From: Streptomyces zhaozhouensis
GTDB lineage: Bacteria > Actinomycetota > Actinomycetes > Streptomycetales > Streptomycetaceae
Reading direction: 5' to 3'
NCBI RefSeq assembly: GCF_900230195.1
Contig: NZ_OCNE01000010.1
Coordinates: forward strand, 162,643-226,642
Length of the DNA: 64,000 nucleotides
Below are positions 24,603 to 33,705 of this stretch, piece by piece (position 1 is the first letter of the stretch; every line of letters begins with the position of its first letter). The position numbers and the translations under genes were made by a program. The notes below the pieces were generated by a model. It had not been told where the DNA came from, did not search any database, and saw nothing but the letters and a program-made list of their open reading frames with translations.

Positions 24603-25619
24603 ATGGCAACGCAAGCCGCGCCGCAGAAAAAGCAGCTGACCGGACGTCGGGGCCCGGGGCGTCCGCTCTCCTGGCTGGCCACTGCCGCGATCCTGGCCAC
24701 CACCGGGGTGGCGCTGTCCGGCGGGCCCGCCCAGGCCGCCCAGGGCGCCATGATCGTACCGGCCAGCGGAAGCATCACCGGCACGCCCAACGGCTACTGC
24801 GGCTCCGGCAACTCCCACGCCGGCTTCGACATCGCGGGCCCGACCGGCGCGTCCGTCGTCGCCGCCGCCGACGGGACGGTCCGGCAGTCGGACTGGGCGT
24901 CGAGCCCGGGGAACCGGGTGGTCATCGACCACGCGGGAGGCTGGGAGACCAGATACCTGCATCTGGACTCTCGCTCCGTCACCGCCGGTCAGACGATCAA
25001 GAAGGGACAGGTGCTCGGCACGATCGGCAGCACGGGCCACTCGACCGGGCCTCATCTGCACTTCCAGATCGAGCGCAACGACGTCGTCATAAGGGACGCC
25101 TCGCTGCTGGACGACTTCCGCTGCGGGACCACCGTCGCGCAGGGCAGGGCCATCAGCTACTCGTTCCCCGGCCTGCCCGCGAGCGACGCCTCGGGAACCT
25201 ACCCCAAGCTGCGCGAGGGTGACCGCGGCGACGCGGTGACGCGCCTCCAGGAGCGGCTGACCGCGGCGGGACACCAGCTGGAGAACGACGGGGTGTTCGG
25301 TCCCCTGACGACCGCGGCGGTCCGGGCCTTCCAGTCGAAGATCGGCACCGAGGTCGACGGCGTGGTCGGGCCGAAGACCTGGGCCGCCCTGGAGACGGCA
25401 CCGGCGCGTGGCGACAAGCTGCGCGACGGCTCGACCGGCACCGAGGTCCGGTACCTCCAGCGGGGCCTCAACGCGGCGCTGGGGCTGAGCCTTGAGGTCG
25501 ACGGCAAGTTCGGGCCCGCGACGAGGGCCGCGGTGATCAGCTACCAGAGTTCGCGCGGCCTGGCCGCCGACGCGGTCGTGGGGCCGAACACCTGGAACGC
25601 GCTCAAGGGCGGGCGCTGA
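24603..25619 (+). CDS. Secreted M23 metallopeptidase with two peptidoglycan-binding domains
   Basis: The 338-residue protein has a signal peptide (LSWLATAAILATTGVALSG, cleavage after AQA near 46). The M23 endopeptidase domain has zinc ligands in SHAGFD (His72, Asp76) and PHLHFQI (His151, His153). Two PG_binding_1 repeats follow (about 205-265 and 270-335), each with LxxGxxGxxVxxLQ and a GxxGPxTxxAVxxFQ helix. The domain order fits an extracellular enzyme that cuts peptide crosslinks while held on peptidoglycan. ATG 24603 is chosen over the adjoining TTG; AAAGGGGAAG lies just upstream. Confidence 0.93.
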   Translation: MATQAAPQKKQLTGRRGPGRPLSWLATAAILATTGVALSGGPAQAAQGAMIVPASGSITGTPNGYCGSGNSHAGFDIAGPTGASVVAAADGTVRQSDWASSPGNRVVIDHAGGWETRYLHLDSRSVTAGQTIKKGQVLGTIGSTGHSTGPHLHFQIERNDVVIRDASLLDDFRCGTTVAQGRAISYSFPGLPASDASGTYPKLREGDRGDAVTRLQERLTAAGHQLENDGVFGPLTTAAVRAFQSKIGTEVDGVVGPKTWAALETAPARGDKLRDGSTGTEVRYLQRGLNAALGLSLEVDGKFGPATRAAVISYQSSRGLAADAVVGPNTWNALKGGR

Positions 25620-25624
25620 CCGGT

Positions 25625-25661
25625 CGGTGACCCACAGCCGCCCGGCGGCTGTGGGTCACCG
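25625..25661. terminator. Strong hairpin between convergent M23 and rhaS genes
   Basis: CGGTGACCCACAGCCGCC and GGCGGCTGTGGGTCACCG are exact complements around a single central base (practically a 16-pair stem with a five-base loop). It begins six bases after the peptidase stop and can serve both strands. Confidence 0.75.
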
Positions 25662-25729
25662 AACCACCGGTCCGGTCGGCCGCGAGCGCCCCGCCGTGTC
25701 CCGCTCCGTCGGGCCGCGGCGGGGCGCTC

Positions 25730-25801
25730 GTCCCGTCGGCCCCGTCATTCCCGTCGGCCCCGTCGTTCCTGTGGGGCCCGTCGGTCCTGTGGGTCCTGTG
25801 G
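25730..25801. repeat. Eight-unit imperfect tandem repeat of 9 bases
   Basis: Units such as GTCCCGTCG, GCCCCGTCG, TTCCTGTGG and GTCCTGTGG follow head to tail between the terminator and the rhaS stop. The unit length and copy number equal those of the array at 15904-15975, but the sequence differs. It is not coding. Confidence 0.7.
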
Positions 25802-25853
25802 GACGGACGGGCGTGGCGACCGCGTCCCGGCCGCCGCGCCGGCGGCCGCCGCG

Positions 25854-26951
25854 TCAGAAGTCGTAGTCGTCGATGTTCTCCGCGTCGAAGCGGGTCGGCG
25901 GGCCGAGGGTGATCACCCCGTCCGGCCCCACCGTGTACTCGCCCAGCTCGCCGGCCGTGAACGTCTCGCCCTCCGCGCCGGTGATGATGCCGGAGGCGAC
26001 GGCCGCGCCCGCGTAGACCGCGAGCTGGCCGAGCTGGGTCGGGTCCCACAGCGCGAACTCGGTGACGGTTCCGTCGGCGATGAACTCCCGCATCTGGTTG
26101 GGGGTTCCGAGCCCGGTCAGGGCCACCTCGCCGCCGTACTCGGAGCCCTGGAGGTAGCGCGCGGCGGCGGCGATGCCGACCGTGGTGGGGGAGATGATCG
26201 CCCTGAGGTCGGGGTGGGCCTGGAGGAGACCCTGGGTCTCGCGGAAGGACTTCTCGTCCTCGTCGTCCCCGTAGGCGGTGGCGACCAGTTCGATGTCCGC
26301 GTAGTCGGGGTTCTCCGCGAGCTCGGTCTCCATGATCTCGATCCAGGCGTTCTGGTTGGTGGCGTTGGCCGTCGCGGAGAGCACGGCGATCTCGCCCTCG
26401 CCGCCGATCTGTTCGGCGGTCATCTCCAGCAGCGAGCGGCCGACCTCGTCGCCGTCGACCTGGCTGACGAAGACGTCGCGGCACTCGGGCGCCACGTCCG
26501 AGTCGAACGTCACCACGGTGGTGTCCAGACCCCGGGCCTGTTCCAGCGACGAACACAGCGCGTTGGGGTCGTTCGCGGACAACAGCAGGACGTCCGTGGC
26601 CTGTTGGCTGAGCGTGTTGACGTACGAGAGCTGGGAGGAGGCCGACGCCTCGGAGGGGCCGGTGTACTCGTAGGAGCCGCCCAGTTCCCCGGCGATCTGC
26701 TCGGCGCCCTCGCTACTGGCCTCGAAGTAGGGGTTGTTGACCGACTTCGGCAGCATCGCGACGCTCAGGTCCGACGCGTACTCGGCGTCGGGGTCGGCGG
26801 TCGCGTCGCCGGCGGGGGAGTCGTCGCGTTCCTCCTCGCTGTCCCTGGTGGTGCCGCCGCACGCGGCCAGGACGGCGAGGAGCACGCCGAGGGCCAGGGC
26901 CCTCGTCGAGGCGGTGCGGGCGCGGGTCCTCCCGCGAGGCGTGGGGTTCAT
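25854..26951 (-). CDS. rhaS: Rhamnose-type ABC importer substrate-binding lipoprotein
   Basis: The 365-residue protein has a lipoprotein signal (ALGVLLAVLAACGG) and a periplasmic-binding-protein type 1 fold. Hallmarks of actinomycete RhaS proteins are present: MLPKSVNNPYFEASSEGA, SYVNTLSQQATDVLLLSAND, IISPTTVGIAAAARYL, TGLGTPNQMREF and the C-terminal end ENIDDYDF. It would capture rhamnose or a related sugar at the outer membrane face and deliver it to the two permeases. Its ATG overlaps the permease stop as ATGA, showing tight coupling. It is the last gene of the operon. Confidence 0.85.
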   Translation of the reverse strand: MNPTPRGRTRARTASTRALALGVLLAVLAACGGTTRDSEEERDDSPAGDATADPDAEYASDLSVAMLPKSVNNPYFEASSEGAEQIAGELGGSYEYTGPSEASASSQLSYVNTLSQQATDVLLLSANDPNALCSSLEQARGLDTTVVTFDSDVAPECRDVFVSQVDGDEVGRSLLEMTAEQIGGEGEIAVLSATANATNQNAWIEIMETELAENPDYADIELVATAYGDDEDEKSFRETQGLLQAHPDLRAIISPTTVGIAAAARYLQGSEYGGEVALTGLGTPNQMREFIADGTVTEFALWDPTQLGQLAVYAGAAVASGIITGAEGETFTAGELGEYTVGPDGVITLGPPTRFDAENIDDYDF

Positions 26952-28057
26952 GGCGTGCCATCCCTTCGTGTCGGCTCGGGTGCGGGACCCCGGGGGGCCG
27001 GGGCGGGGTGCGCGGGCTCCCGGGGCGGGGGAGCGGCCGGTGCGGCGCGGCGGGCGAGGCGTGCGCGCAGCGCGGCGGTGACGTTCGGCAGCAGCACCGA
27101 GAGGATCAGCAGGGTGCCGGTGACCACGGTCAACGCGTCGGCGGAGACCTTCGCCAGGCGGAGCGCGTTCTGGAGCGAGGTGAGCAGCACGACGCCGGCG
27201 ACCACCCCGAGCAGCGTCCCCCGGCCGCCGTAGATGGAGACGCCGCCGAGCAACACGGCGGCGACGACGGTGAGTTCGAGTCCCTCGGCGTTGTCGGCGC
27301 GGGCGGTGGAGTAGCGCAGCGTCCAGTAGGCGCCGACCAGTCCGGCGACCGCGCCGGCGACCACGTAGAGCCAGAACTTGGTGCGCTCCACCGGGATCCC
27401 GGCGAACGCGGCGGCCGTGTCGTTGGCACCCATCGCGAACAGGGAGCGCCCCACCGGGGTCGCGTGCAGGACCAGGGCGAAGACCGTCACCAGCAGCAGG
27501 ATCGGCGGCACCACGTTGGGCACCCAGCTGTCGCCGAGCGAGCCGATCGTCCAACGGGTGTACTCCCGTGCGAAGTCGGCGACGGCGGTGTCGCCCAGCA
27601 GCACATACGCCAGCCCGCGGTAGAGCGCCAGCGTGCCGATGGTGACGGCCAGCGAGGGCAGCCCGAGGACAGTGACCAGCAGTCCGTTGAACGCGCCCAA
27701 CACCGCGCCGGCCAGCACCGCCAGCGGGATGATGGTCTCCAACGGCAGCCCGTTGGCCCATAGTTCACCCATCAGGGCACTGGTAAGGCCGACGGTACTG
27801 GCCACTGACAGGTCAATCTCACCACTGACCACGATCAGCGTCATGGGCAGAGCCAGCAGCAGCACCGGCGCCAGGTCGAGGATCAGAAACGTCGCGTTTC
27901 TGGTGGTGCCGAACTCCTCCACGGTGCCGGAGGCCACCACCAGGGTCAGCACGGTCAGGACGACGACCGCGGCGTCCCAGCCGGCGAGGCGGCGCGGAAG
28001 GCGGAGGGCCTCGCGCAGCGGGGCGCGGGTGGCGCGGGTCGGGGCTTCAGTGGACAT
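26948..28057 (-). CDS. rhaQ: Rhamnose-type ABC importer permease 2
   Basis: The 369-residue membrane protein has eight to ten hydrophobic helices and the BPD_transp_2 family pattern: LILDLAPVLLLALPMTLIVV followed by SGEIDLSVASTVGL, the cytoplasmic loop GANDTAAAFAGIPVERTKFW that contacts the ATPase, and VVAAVLLGGVSIYGGRGT. With the other permease it forms a heterodimeric channel. The C-terminal tail after about residue 330 is Pro/Ala-rich. It overlaps the upstream permease gene by 11 bases and the rhaS start by 4. Confidence 0.85.
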   Translation of the reverse strand: MSTEAPTRATRAPLREALRLPRRLAGWDAAVVVLTVLTLVVASGTVEEFGTTRNATFLILDLAPVLLLALPMTLIVVSGEIDLSVASTVGLTSALMGELWANGLPLETIIPLAVLAGAVLGAFNGLLVTVLGLPSLAVTIGTLALYRGLAYVLLGDTAVADFAREYTRWTIGSLGDSWVPNVVPPILLLVTVFALVLHATPVGRSLFAMGANDTAAAFAGIPVERTKFWLYVVAGAVAGLVGAYWTLRYSTARADNAEGLELTVVAAVLLGGVSIYGGRGTLLGVVAGVVLLTSLQNALRLAKVSADALTVVTGTLLILSVLLPNVTAALRARLARRAAPAAPPPREPAHPAPAPRGPAPEPTRRDGTP

Positions 28058-29093
28058 CGGCGTCCCTCCTGCGGAGCGAGGCCGCCAGGCGCAGCGCGAC
28101 CAGCCGGTCCAGGGCGATGGCCGCGATGATCAGCGCGCCGACGACCGCGCGTTGCCAGAACGGGTCGACGCCCAGCACCGGCAGGGCGTTGTTGATCACG
28201 GTCAGCAGCAGGGCGCCCAGCGCGGCGCCGAAGACGCTGCCGCTGCCGCCGAAGATGGCGACTCCGCCGACGACCACGGCCGCCACGATGTCCAGCTCCA
28301 TTCCATAGCCGGCGGAGGCGTCGACCGTTCCGTAGCGGGCGGCGTACAGGACGCCGCCGAGCCCGGCGAGGGTGCCGGAGACGACATAGGCCCCCAGCAG
28401 CCGGGACGGGATCGGGATGCCGGCGAGCCGGGCGGCCTCCTCGTGGGAGCCGATCGCGTACAGGTCGCGGCCGGCGCGGTGGCGGCGCAGGAACTCCCCG
28501 ACCGTCAGCAGCACGGCGACCGCGATCAGGAAGAGCCAGGGAATGCCGAGCACCCGTGCGGTGCCGAAGTCCAGGAAGCCGCGCGGGAGTTCGCCGGCGC
28601 TGATCCGGGAGCCGCCGGCCAGGAAGTAGACCAGTCCCCTGAAGACGTAGAGCGTGCCGAGCGTGGCCACCAGCGCCGGCACCCGGCCGTAGGCGATGAC
28701 CACCCCGTTGACCGCGCCGCAGGCCGCGCCGATGCCGACGCCGACGAGGGCGGCCAGCGGAACGGGCAGCCCGGGGTGGTCGGCGAGCACGGTCGCCGTG
28801 CCGAACGCGGAGAGGCCGAGCACGGAGGCGACCGACAGGTCGATGCCGCGCCCGACCACCACCATCGTCATGCCGCACGCCAGCAGCAGGGTGAGCGCGG
28901 CCGACAGCAGGATGTCGCGGATCGACTGGGCGGAGAGAAAACGGGAGTTGGCCAGCCAGGTGGTGGTGACCAGCAGGACCAGTGCGACGACCAGGCCCAG
29001 CGCGCGGAACCGCAGCACCGCGTCCAACAGGGCGGCCCGGCCCTCCTGTTGACGTCCCCCCGGCGGCGTGGACGGGCGTGTGGTGACGGTCAT
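28047..29093 (-). CDS. rhaP: Rhamnose-type ABC importer permease 1
   Basis: The 348-residue integral membrane protein belongs to the same permease family: LTLLLACGMTMVVVGRGIDL, SVASVLGLSAFG, the loop GSHEEAARLAGIPIPSRLLG and AAVVVGGVAIFGGSG. ATG 29093 overlaps the ATPase stop as ATGA (29090-29093), which fixes the start; the longer open frame upstream runs inside the ATPase gene. It pairs with the product of 26948-28057. Confidence 0.86.
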   Translation of the reverse strand: MTVTTRPSTPPGGRQQEGRAALLDAVLRFRALGLVVALVLLVTTTWLANSRFLSAQSIRDILLSAALTLLLACGMTMVVVGRGIDLSVASVLGLSAFGTATVLADHPGLPVPLAALVGVGIGAACGAVNGVVIAYGRVPALVATLGTLYVFRGLVYFLAGGSRISAGELPRGFLDFGTARVLGIPWLFLIAVAVLLTVGEFLRRHRAGRDLYAIGSHEEAARLAGIPIPSRLLGAYVVSGTLAGLGGVLYAARYGTVDASAGYGMELDIVAAVVVGGVAIFGGSGSVFGAALGALLLTVINNALPVLGVDPFWQRAVVGALIIAAIALDRLVALRLAASLRRRDADVH

Positions 29094-30670
29094 GCGGGTG
29101 CCTCCTGACCGGTGGCGGCGCGGATGACGCTCTCCTCGTCGGCCGCCTCGCGGGGCAGGTCGGCGACCAGCCTGCCCTCGCGCATCACCAGCACCCGGTC
29201 GGCCATGCCAAGCACCTCGGGCAGTTCGGAGGAGATCAACAGGATCGCCACGCCGTCGGCGGCGAGTCGGGCGAGCAGCCGGTGCACCTCGGCCTTGGTG
29301 CCGATGTCGATGCCCCGGGTCGGTTCGTCGACGATCAGCACCCGGGGGGCGGTGGCCAGCCACTTGGCGAGCACCACCTTCTGCTGGTTGCCGCCGGAGA
29401 GGGTGCCGACCGGGTCGTCGAGGTCGCCGTATCGGGTGCGCAGCCGGCCGGCCCACTCGCGGGCGGCGCGGCGTTCGGCGCCGCCGACGAGGAAGCCGAA
29501 GCGGGAGAGCTGGCGGGCGCGCGGCAGCGTCGCGTTGCGCTGCACGGACGCCGCGAGCACCAGGCCCTGCTGGCGGCGGTCCTCGGGAACCAGGGCCAGG
29601 CCGGCGGCCATCGCGGCGCGCGGTCGGCCGCCCGGCAGGGTGCGACCGGCGACCGTGACCCGGCCCGCGTCGCGCCGGTCGACGCCGAAGACGGCGCGCG
29701 CCACCTCGGAGCGGCCGGCGCCGACCAGCCCGGCGAGCGCGACGATCTCCCCGGCACGCACGTGGAAGCCCACGTCCCGGAACGCGCCGGCCCTGCTCAG
29801 CCCCTCGACCTCCAACACCACGTCGCCCGGGGGGCGTTGCTCCCGTCGCCGCACGAACAGGGCGTCCGGCTCGCGGCCCACCATCTGCGCCACCAGCCGG
29901 TCGACGGAGGTCTCGGCGAGCGGCCCGGTGGAGACATGGGCGCCGTCCCGCAGCACGGTGACGCGCTGGCAGAGGGCGGTGACCTCGGCGAAGCGGTGGG
30001 AGACGAAGAGCACGGCGGTGGACTCGGCGCGCAGCGCGTTCACCACCGAGAACAACCGGTCCACCTCGGGACCCGACAGCGCGGCGGTCGGCTCGTCCAT
30101 CACCAGCGCGCGGGTCTCCAGGGAGACCGCCTTGGCGATCTCCACGATCTGCTGGTCGGCGATGGACAGTCCGCGCGCGGGGCGGCGCGGGTCAAGCGGC
30201 ACGCCGAGCCGCGCCAGCAGGGCGTGCGCCCGCTCGCGCATGGCGCGCTCGTCGATCCGGCCGAACCGGCCGCGTGGCTGGCGTCCGGCGAAGACGTTCT
30301 CCGCCACGCTCAGGTCGGGGAAGAGCGCCGGCTCCTGGTGGATGACGGCGACGCCGGCCGCCCTGGCGTCCTGCGGGCCCTTGAACTCGGTGCGCACGCC
30401 GTCGAGTTCGAGCACGCCGCGGTCGGGTTTCCGCACCCCGGCCAGCACTTTGATCAGGGTGGACTTGCCGGCGCCGTTCTCGCCGACGAGGGCGTGCGCC
30501 TCCCCGGCGTGCAACTCGATGTGCGCGCCGCGCAGCGCGGCGACCGCGCCGTAGCTCTTCCACACGTCGCGCAGGGCGACGACCGGCGGGGGCGGGGCGT
30601 CGCGCGGGGTTTCGTACCCGTGTTCCCCCCGGGCCGGGTGGCCCTCGGGGGTGGGGCGGGAGGCGGCCAT
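29090..30670 (-). CDS. rhaT: Rhamnose-type ABC importer ATPase with two nucleotide-binding domains
   Basis: The 526-residue cytoplasmic protein carries two ABC modules, as in RbsA-type importers. The first has Walker A GENGAGKSTLIK and Walker B ALVMDEPTAAL. The second has a degenerate Walker A (GLVGAGRSEVAR), signature LSGGNQQKVVLAKWL and Walker B VLIVDEPTRGID. The second site is usually weak in this group. ATG 30670 follows GGAGGG; an upstream GTG at 30685 is less likely. It is the first gene of the four-gene importer operon, and a LacI-type site lies at 30689-30700. Confidence 0.88.
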   Translation of the reverse strand: MAASRPTPEGHPARGEHGYETPRDAPPPPVVALRDVWKSYGAVAALRGAHIELHAGEAHALVGENGAGKSTLIKVLAGVRKPDRGVLELDGVRTEFKGPQDARAAGVAVIHQEPALFPDLSVAENVFAGRQPRGRFGRIDERAMRERAHALLARLGVPLDPRRPARGLSIADQQIVEIAKAVSLETRALVMDEPTAALSGPEVDRLFSVVNALRAESTAVLFVSHRFAEVTALCQRVTVLRDGAHVSTGPLAETSVDRLVAQMVGREPDALFVRRREQRPPGDVVLEVEGLSRAGAFRDVGFHVRAGEIVALAGLVGAGRSEVARAVFGVDRRDAGRVTVAGRTLPGGRPRAAMAAGLALVPEDRRQQGLVLAASVQRNATLPRARQLSRFGFLVGGAERRAAREWAGRLRTRYGDLDDPVGTLSGGNQQKVVLAKWLATAPRVLIVDEPTRGIDIGTKAEVHRLLARLAADGVAILLISSELPEVLGMADRVLVMREGRLVADLPREAADEESVIRAATGQEAPA

Positions 30671-30688
30671 GGACCCTCCACTCACTCG

Positions 30689-30700
30689 TGAATCGTTTCA
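30689..30700 (-). promoter_or_regulatory. LacI-type operator-like site before the rhamnose importer operon
   Basis: TGAATCGTTTCA (minus strand TGAAACGATTCA) is an imperfect palindrome with the central CG typical of LacI-family sites. It lies 19 bases upstream of the rhaT start. A partly similar sequence, GAACGTTTCA, occurs at 31981-31990 beyond the next gene. No LacI gene adjoins the operon in this window, so the regulator would act in trans. Confidence 0.45.
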
Positions 30701-30939
30701 TGTGCGCGGCGTGGGACGACGCGCGGAGCGATCGTTGCGATGGATGGTGCGGGGGAGGCTGCGTCGGTCGTGAGGGACGGAAGCGGGTGGTACCCATGCT
30801 TCCCCCGGCGGGCCGACTCCATACCCGGCGGCCGTGGCGAAGAACGGCCGGCGTGCCGCGCGACGCGGCCGTGGCGCGGAACGGCGGGCGCCCGCCGCGT
30901 CCCCGGGGAGGGAGGGGGCGGGCGCCCGCCGCGCGGGAG

Positions 30940-31767
30940 TCAGGGCTTGCGGGCGACCAGTCCCCACTGGAAGAGCTGGTCCGTGGGCGGGGCGGCCGAG
31001 GTCGCGGGACGCCAGCGGGCGATGGGCAGCACGCCCGGTTCCACGATCTCCAACCCCTCGGCGGTGGCCGCCAGTTGAGCCTCGCTGCGCGGGTAGTAGG
31101 GCACGGCGCCGGAGGCCGCGTAGTCCTTGTTCAGCGCAATCATCACCGGGTCGTCGATGCTGTCGCAGGTCACCAGGTAGCTGCCGCTCGGCAGCCGCCG
31201 CATGTAGTCCTGGACCAGCTCGGCCGCCTCGTCGGGGCGGATGTGGCCGAGCATCGACAGCAGCATCAGGCCGACGGGGCGCTCCAGGTCCAGGGTGTGG
31301 CCGGCGGCGGCGAGCACCGCCCCCGGGTCGCGCACGTCGCCCTCCGCGTAGTCCGTGGCGCCCTCGGGGGTCGAGGTCAGCAGCGCCCTGGCGTGGAGGA
31401 GCACCAGCGGGTCGTTGTCGACGTAGACGATCCTCGCCTCCGGGTCGTACCGCTGCGCGACCTGGTGGGTGTTGTCGGCCGTCGGCAGGCCGGTGCCGAT
31501 GTCGAGGAACTGGTCGATACCGGCCTCCTGGACCAGGTAGCGCACCGCGCGGACCAGGAACTCGCGGGAGGCGATCGCCAGCCCCTTCGCCTCCGGGTGG
31601 TTGGCCATCAGCTGGTCGACGAGGACCTTGTCCACCTCGTACCAGTCCTGGCCGCCGATCATGTAGTTCCACACACGAGCGGAGTGGGGCACCGATTGGT
31701 CGATCCGAGCGATCAGGGCCTCGCGTTCCTGATCGTCCTTGCCAACCTGTCGATCGTCCTGGGTCAT
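30940..31767 (-). CDS. SAM-dependent methyltransferase, PF04672 type
   Basis: The 275-residue protein matches the large actinomycete family formerly DUF574: N-terminal PHSARVWNYMIGGQDWYEVDK, SAM-binding FLDIGTGLPTADNTHQVAQR, acid motif IVYVDNDPLVLLHARALL, and LSMLGHIRPDEAAELVQDY. The length is normal for the family. Family members are abundant in Streptomyces, with few known substrates. ATG 31767 has AAGGGA eight bases upstream. It is oriented like the rhamnose importer but 270 bases downstream of nothing co-directional, so it is probably a separate transcript. Confidence 0.88.
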   Translation of the reverse strand: MTQDDRQVGKDDQEREALIARIDQSVPHSARVWNYMIGGQDWYEVDKVLVDQLMANHPEAKGLAIASREFLVRAVRYLVQEAGIDQFLDIGTGLPTADNTHQVAQRYDPEARIVYVDNDPLVLLHARALLTSTPEGATDYAEGDVRDPGAVLAAAGHTLDLERPVGLMLLSMLGHIRPDEAAELVQDYMRRLPSGSYLVTCDSIDDPVMIALNKDYAASGAVPYYPRSEAQLAATAEGLEIVEPGVLPIARWRPATSAAPPTDQLFQWGLVARKP

Positions 31768-32463
31768 CGTGCCGTCCCTTCCTCGGTGGTTCCGGCGGCC
31801 GGCGCTTCGACCGGACGCCTTCTCTCCGGCGACCTCGGCCGACGGTGCCGGTCCGACCGCCGAGGTGTCCCTGCGCTCTATCAAGCCACAGGAGGCGGCG
31901 CCTGGCACCGAGGCGTGGGCGGCGGGGTGTCCCCGCGGCGCTCGCCGCCCCCGGGGCAGTCGTCTCCGCTTCGCGGTTGCGAACGTTTCATGGGGGCGGT
32001 CCAGGCGTGCGCCGGCGCGCGAGGCATGGGGTGAACACGGAGGTATGGCGCCGGCGTCCGAGCGGGCTTGCGGAGGGCCGTTCCGCGCGCGCCCGGAGCC
32101 TCCGGGTGTCGCGCGGGTGTCCCGACCTCGCGCGCACCGGGCGTGACCGGGCGAGACCCGGGCTGAGCTGCGCCTTCCGCTCAACGGAAGAGGAAAGTCA
32201 CGGATGGTGACCGGCGGGCACCCCTGGGCGACCTCCCCCCGGGCCTCCGGCGAGGTCGGAAATGACGCTTTCCCAGGTCGGGCGGGCCTCCGGTGGATCG
32301 TTACCGCCTCGGAATGCCTGCAGTGTGCATCTTGTGCACGGCTCGTGTAAGGCTAGACGACGTCGCAGGGCCCACCGGCCACCGGTTTGCGCGCCCCCGA
32401 CACCGCCGCCCGGCGTGTGATACGCGAGTGCGGCCGCCCCCCGTCCCCGACTCCTGGAGCATC
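31768..32463. other. 700-base intergenic region before the osmolyte importer operon
   Basis: No coding frame is supported. Visible signals are GAACGTTTCA at 31981-31990, a doubled TGTGCA (32324-32329, 32333-32338), and a plausible promoter TTGTGC-16-TAGACG (32332-32359) about 105 bases before the ATPase GTG. That would leave a leader of roughly 100 bases. The region was read for a c-di-AMP riboswitch core, but none was recognised. Confidence 0.4.
32332..32359 (+). promoter_or_regulatory. Candidate promoter of the betaine/proline importer operon
   Basis: TTGTGC (-35, 32332-32337) and TAGACG (-10, 32354-32359) with a 16-base spacer lie in a locally AT-rich patch, about 100 bases upstream of the start at 32464. 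The two TGTGCA repeats overlapping the -35 may bind a regulator. The call is by eye. Confidence 0.4.
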
Positions 32464-33705
32464 GTGCCGGCCATAGAAGCGACAGGCCTGACCAAGATTT
32501 TCGGCCGTAAACCACAACGTGGTGTGCGCATGTTGGCCGAGGGAGCCGACAGAGAGAGGCTGCGCCGCGAGGGACTGACCGCGGCGGTCATCGACGCCAC
32601 CTTCGACGTCAAGCCCGGCGAGATCTTCGTCGTGATGGGGCTCTCCGGCTCCGGCAAGTCGACGTTGATCCGCATGATCAACGGCCTGTTGGAACCGACC
32701 GACGGCACCCTGCGGATCGACGGCGACGACGTCACCCACCTCTCCGCCGCCCGACTGCGCGAGGTGCGGCGCAACAAGGTGAGCATGGTGTTCCAGCACT
32801 TCGCTTTGCTGCCGCACCGCACCGTGGGGGAGAACGCCGCCTACGCGCTCCAGTTGCGCGGCGTGAACAAGGCCGACCGGGAGAAGGCCGGCGAGGAGGC
32901 CCTCGCCATGGTCGGCCTCGGCGGCTGGGGCGGCCACATGCCCTCCGAGCTCTCCGGCGGTATGCGCCAGCGCGTCGGCCTCGCCCGCGCGCTGGCCGCC
33001 GGCACCGACATCATGCTGATGGACGAGGCGTTCAGCGCCCTGGACCCGCTGATCCGCAAGGAGATGCAGGACCAGCTGCTGGAGCTCCAGTCCGACCTCG
33101 GCAAGACGATCCTGTTCATCACGCACGACCTCAACGAGGCCATGCGCCTGGGCGAGCGCATCGCGATGATGCGCGACGGGCGGATCGTGCAGGTCGGCAG
33201 CGCCGAGGAGATCCTCAACGAGCCGGCCAACGACTACGTCTCCCAGTTCGTCGCCGACGTCGACCGGACCCGGGTGCTCACCGCGGGCGCCGTGATGGAG
33301 CGTCCCGTCGCCGTCGTCGGGCCGAACGCCGGCCCCAAGGCCGCGCACCGCCTGATGCGCGAGCACCAGACGCAGGCGCTGCTGGTCGTCAGCAACGACC
33401 GCCAGGTGCACGGCGTGGTCTACGAGGAGGACATCGCCGAGGCCGTGCGCGCCGGCGCCGAGAAGCTGCCGCTGCGCGACGGCGAGGGCATCGCCCGGGT
33501 CAGCCCGGACGACTTCCTGGCCGACCTGTTCCAGCACGCCGCCGCGACCCGCGCCCCGCTGGCCGTCGTCAACGAGGCGGGCGCGCTGGTCGGCATCATC
33601 CCCCGGGTGACGCTGCTCAGCGCGTTGACCCCACCGAGCTTCGACGAGCCCGGTGCCAGTGGTGCCGAAGCCGCCCTGGAGACCACCGCGGGAGGCACCC
33701 GATGA
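32464..33705 (+). CDS. proV: Glycine betaine/proline-type ABC importer ATPase with CBS domains
   Basis: The 413-residue protein is of ProV/OpuAA type. Its N-terminal segment (TKIFGRKPQRGVRMLAEGAD) is typical, Walker A is GLSGSGKSTLI, the Q-loop is MVFQHFALLPHRTV, the signature LSGGMRQRVGLARAL and Walker B IMLMDEAFSALDP. The last about 130 residues form a CBS pair, which in OpuA senses ionic strength or binds c-di-AMP. GTG 32464 has CTGGAG upstream; the longer frame to 32293 has no homology. It drives compatible-solute uptake and is the first gene of a three-gene operon. Confidence 0.9.
   Translation: MPAIEATGLTKIFGRKPQRGVRMLAEGADRERLRREGLTAAVIDATFDVKPGEIFVVMGLSGSGKSTLIRMINGLLEPTDGTLRIDGDDVTHLSAARLREVRRNKVSMVFQHFALLPHRTVGENAAYALQLRGVNKADREKAGEEALAMVGLGGWGGHMPSELSGGMRQRVGLARALAAGTDIMLMDEAFSALDPLIRKEMQDQLLELQSDLGKTILFITHDLNEAMRLGERIAMMRDGRIVQVGSAEEILNEPANDYVSQFVADVDRTRVLTAGAVMERPVAVVGPNAGPKAAHRLMREHQTQALLVVSNDRQVHGVVYEEDIAEAVRAGAEKLPLRDGEGIARVSPDDFLADLFQHAAATRAPLAVVNEAGALVGIIPRVTLLSALTPPSFDEPGASGAEAALETTAGGTR

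Noticed and set aside
25730..25801. Possible CRISPR-like array or coding repeat (VGPVGP)
   Set aside because: 9-base contiguous units in a non-coding gap after a terminator, with no start or ribosome site for a repeat protein.
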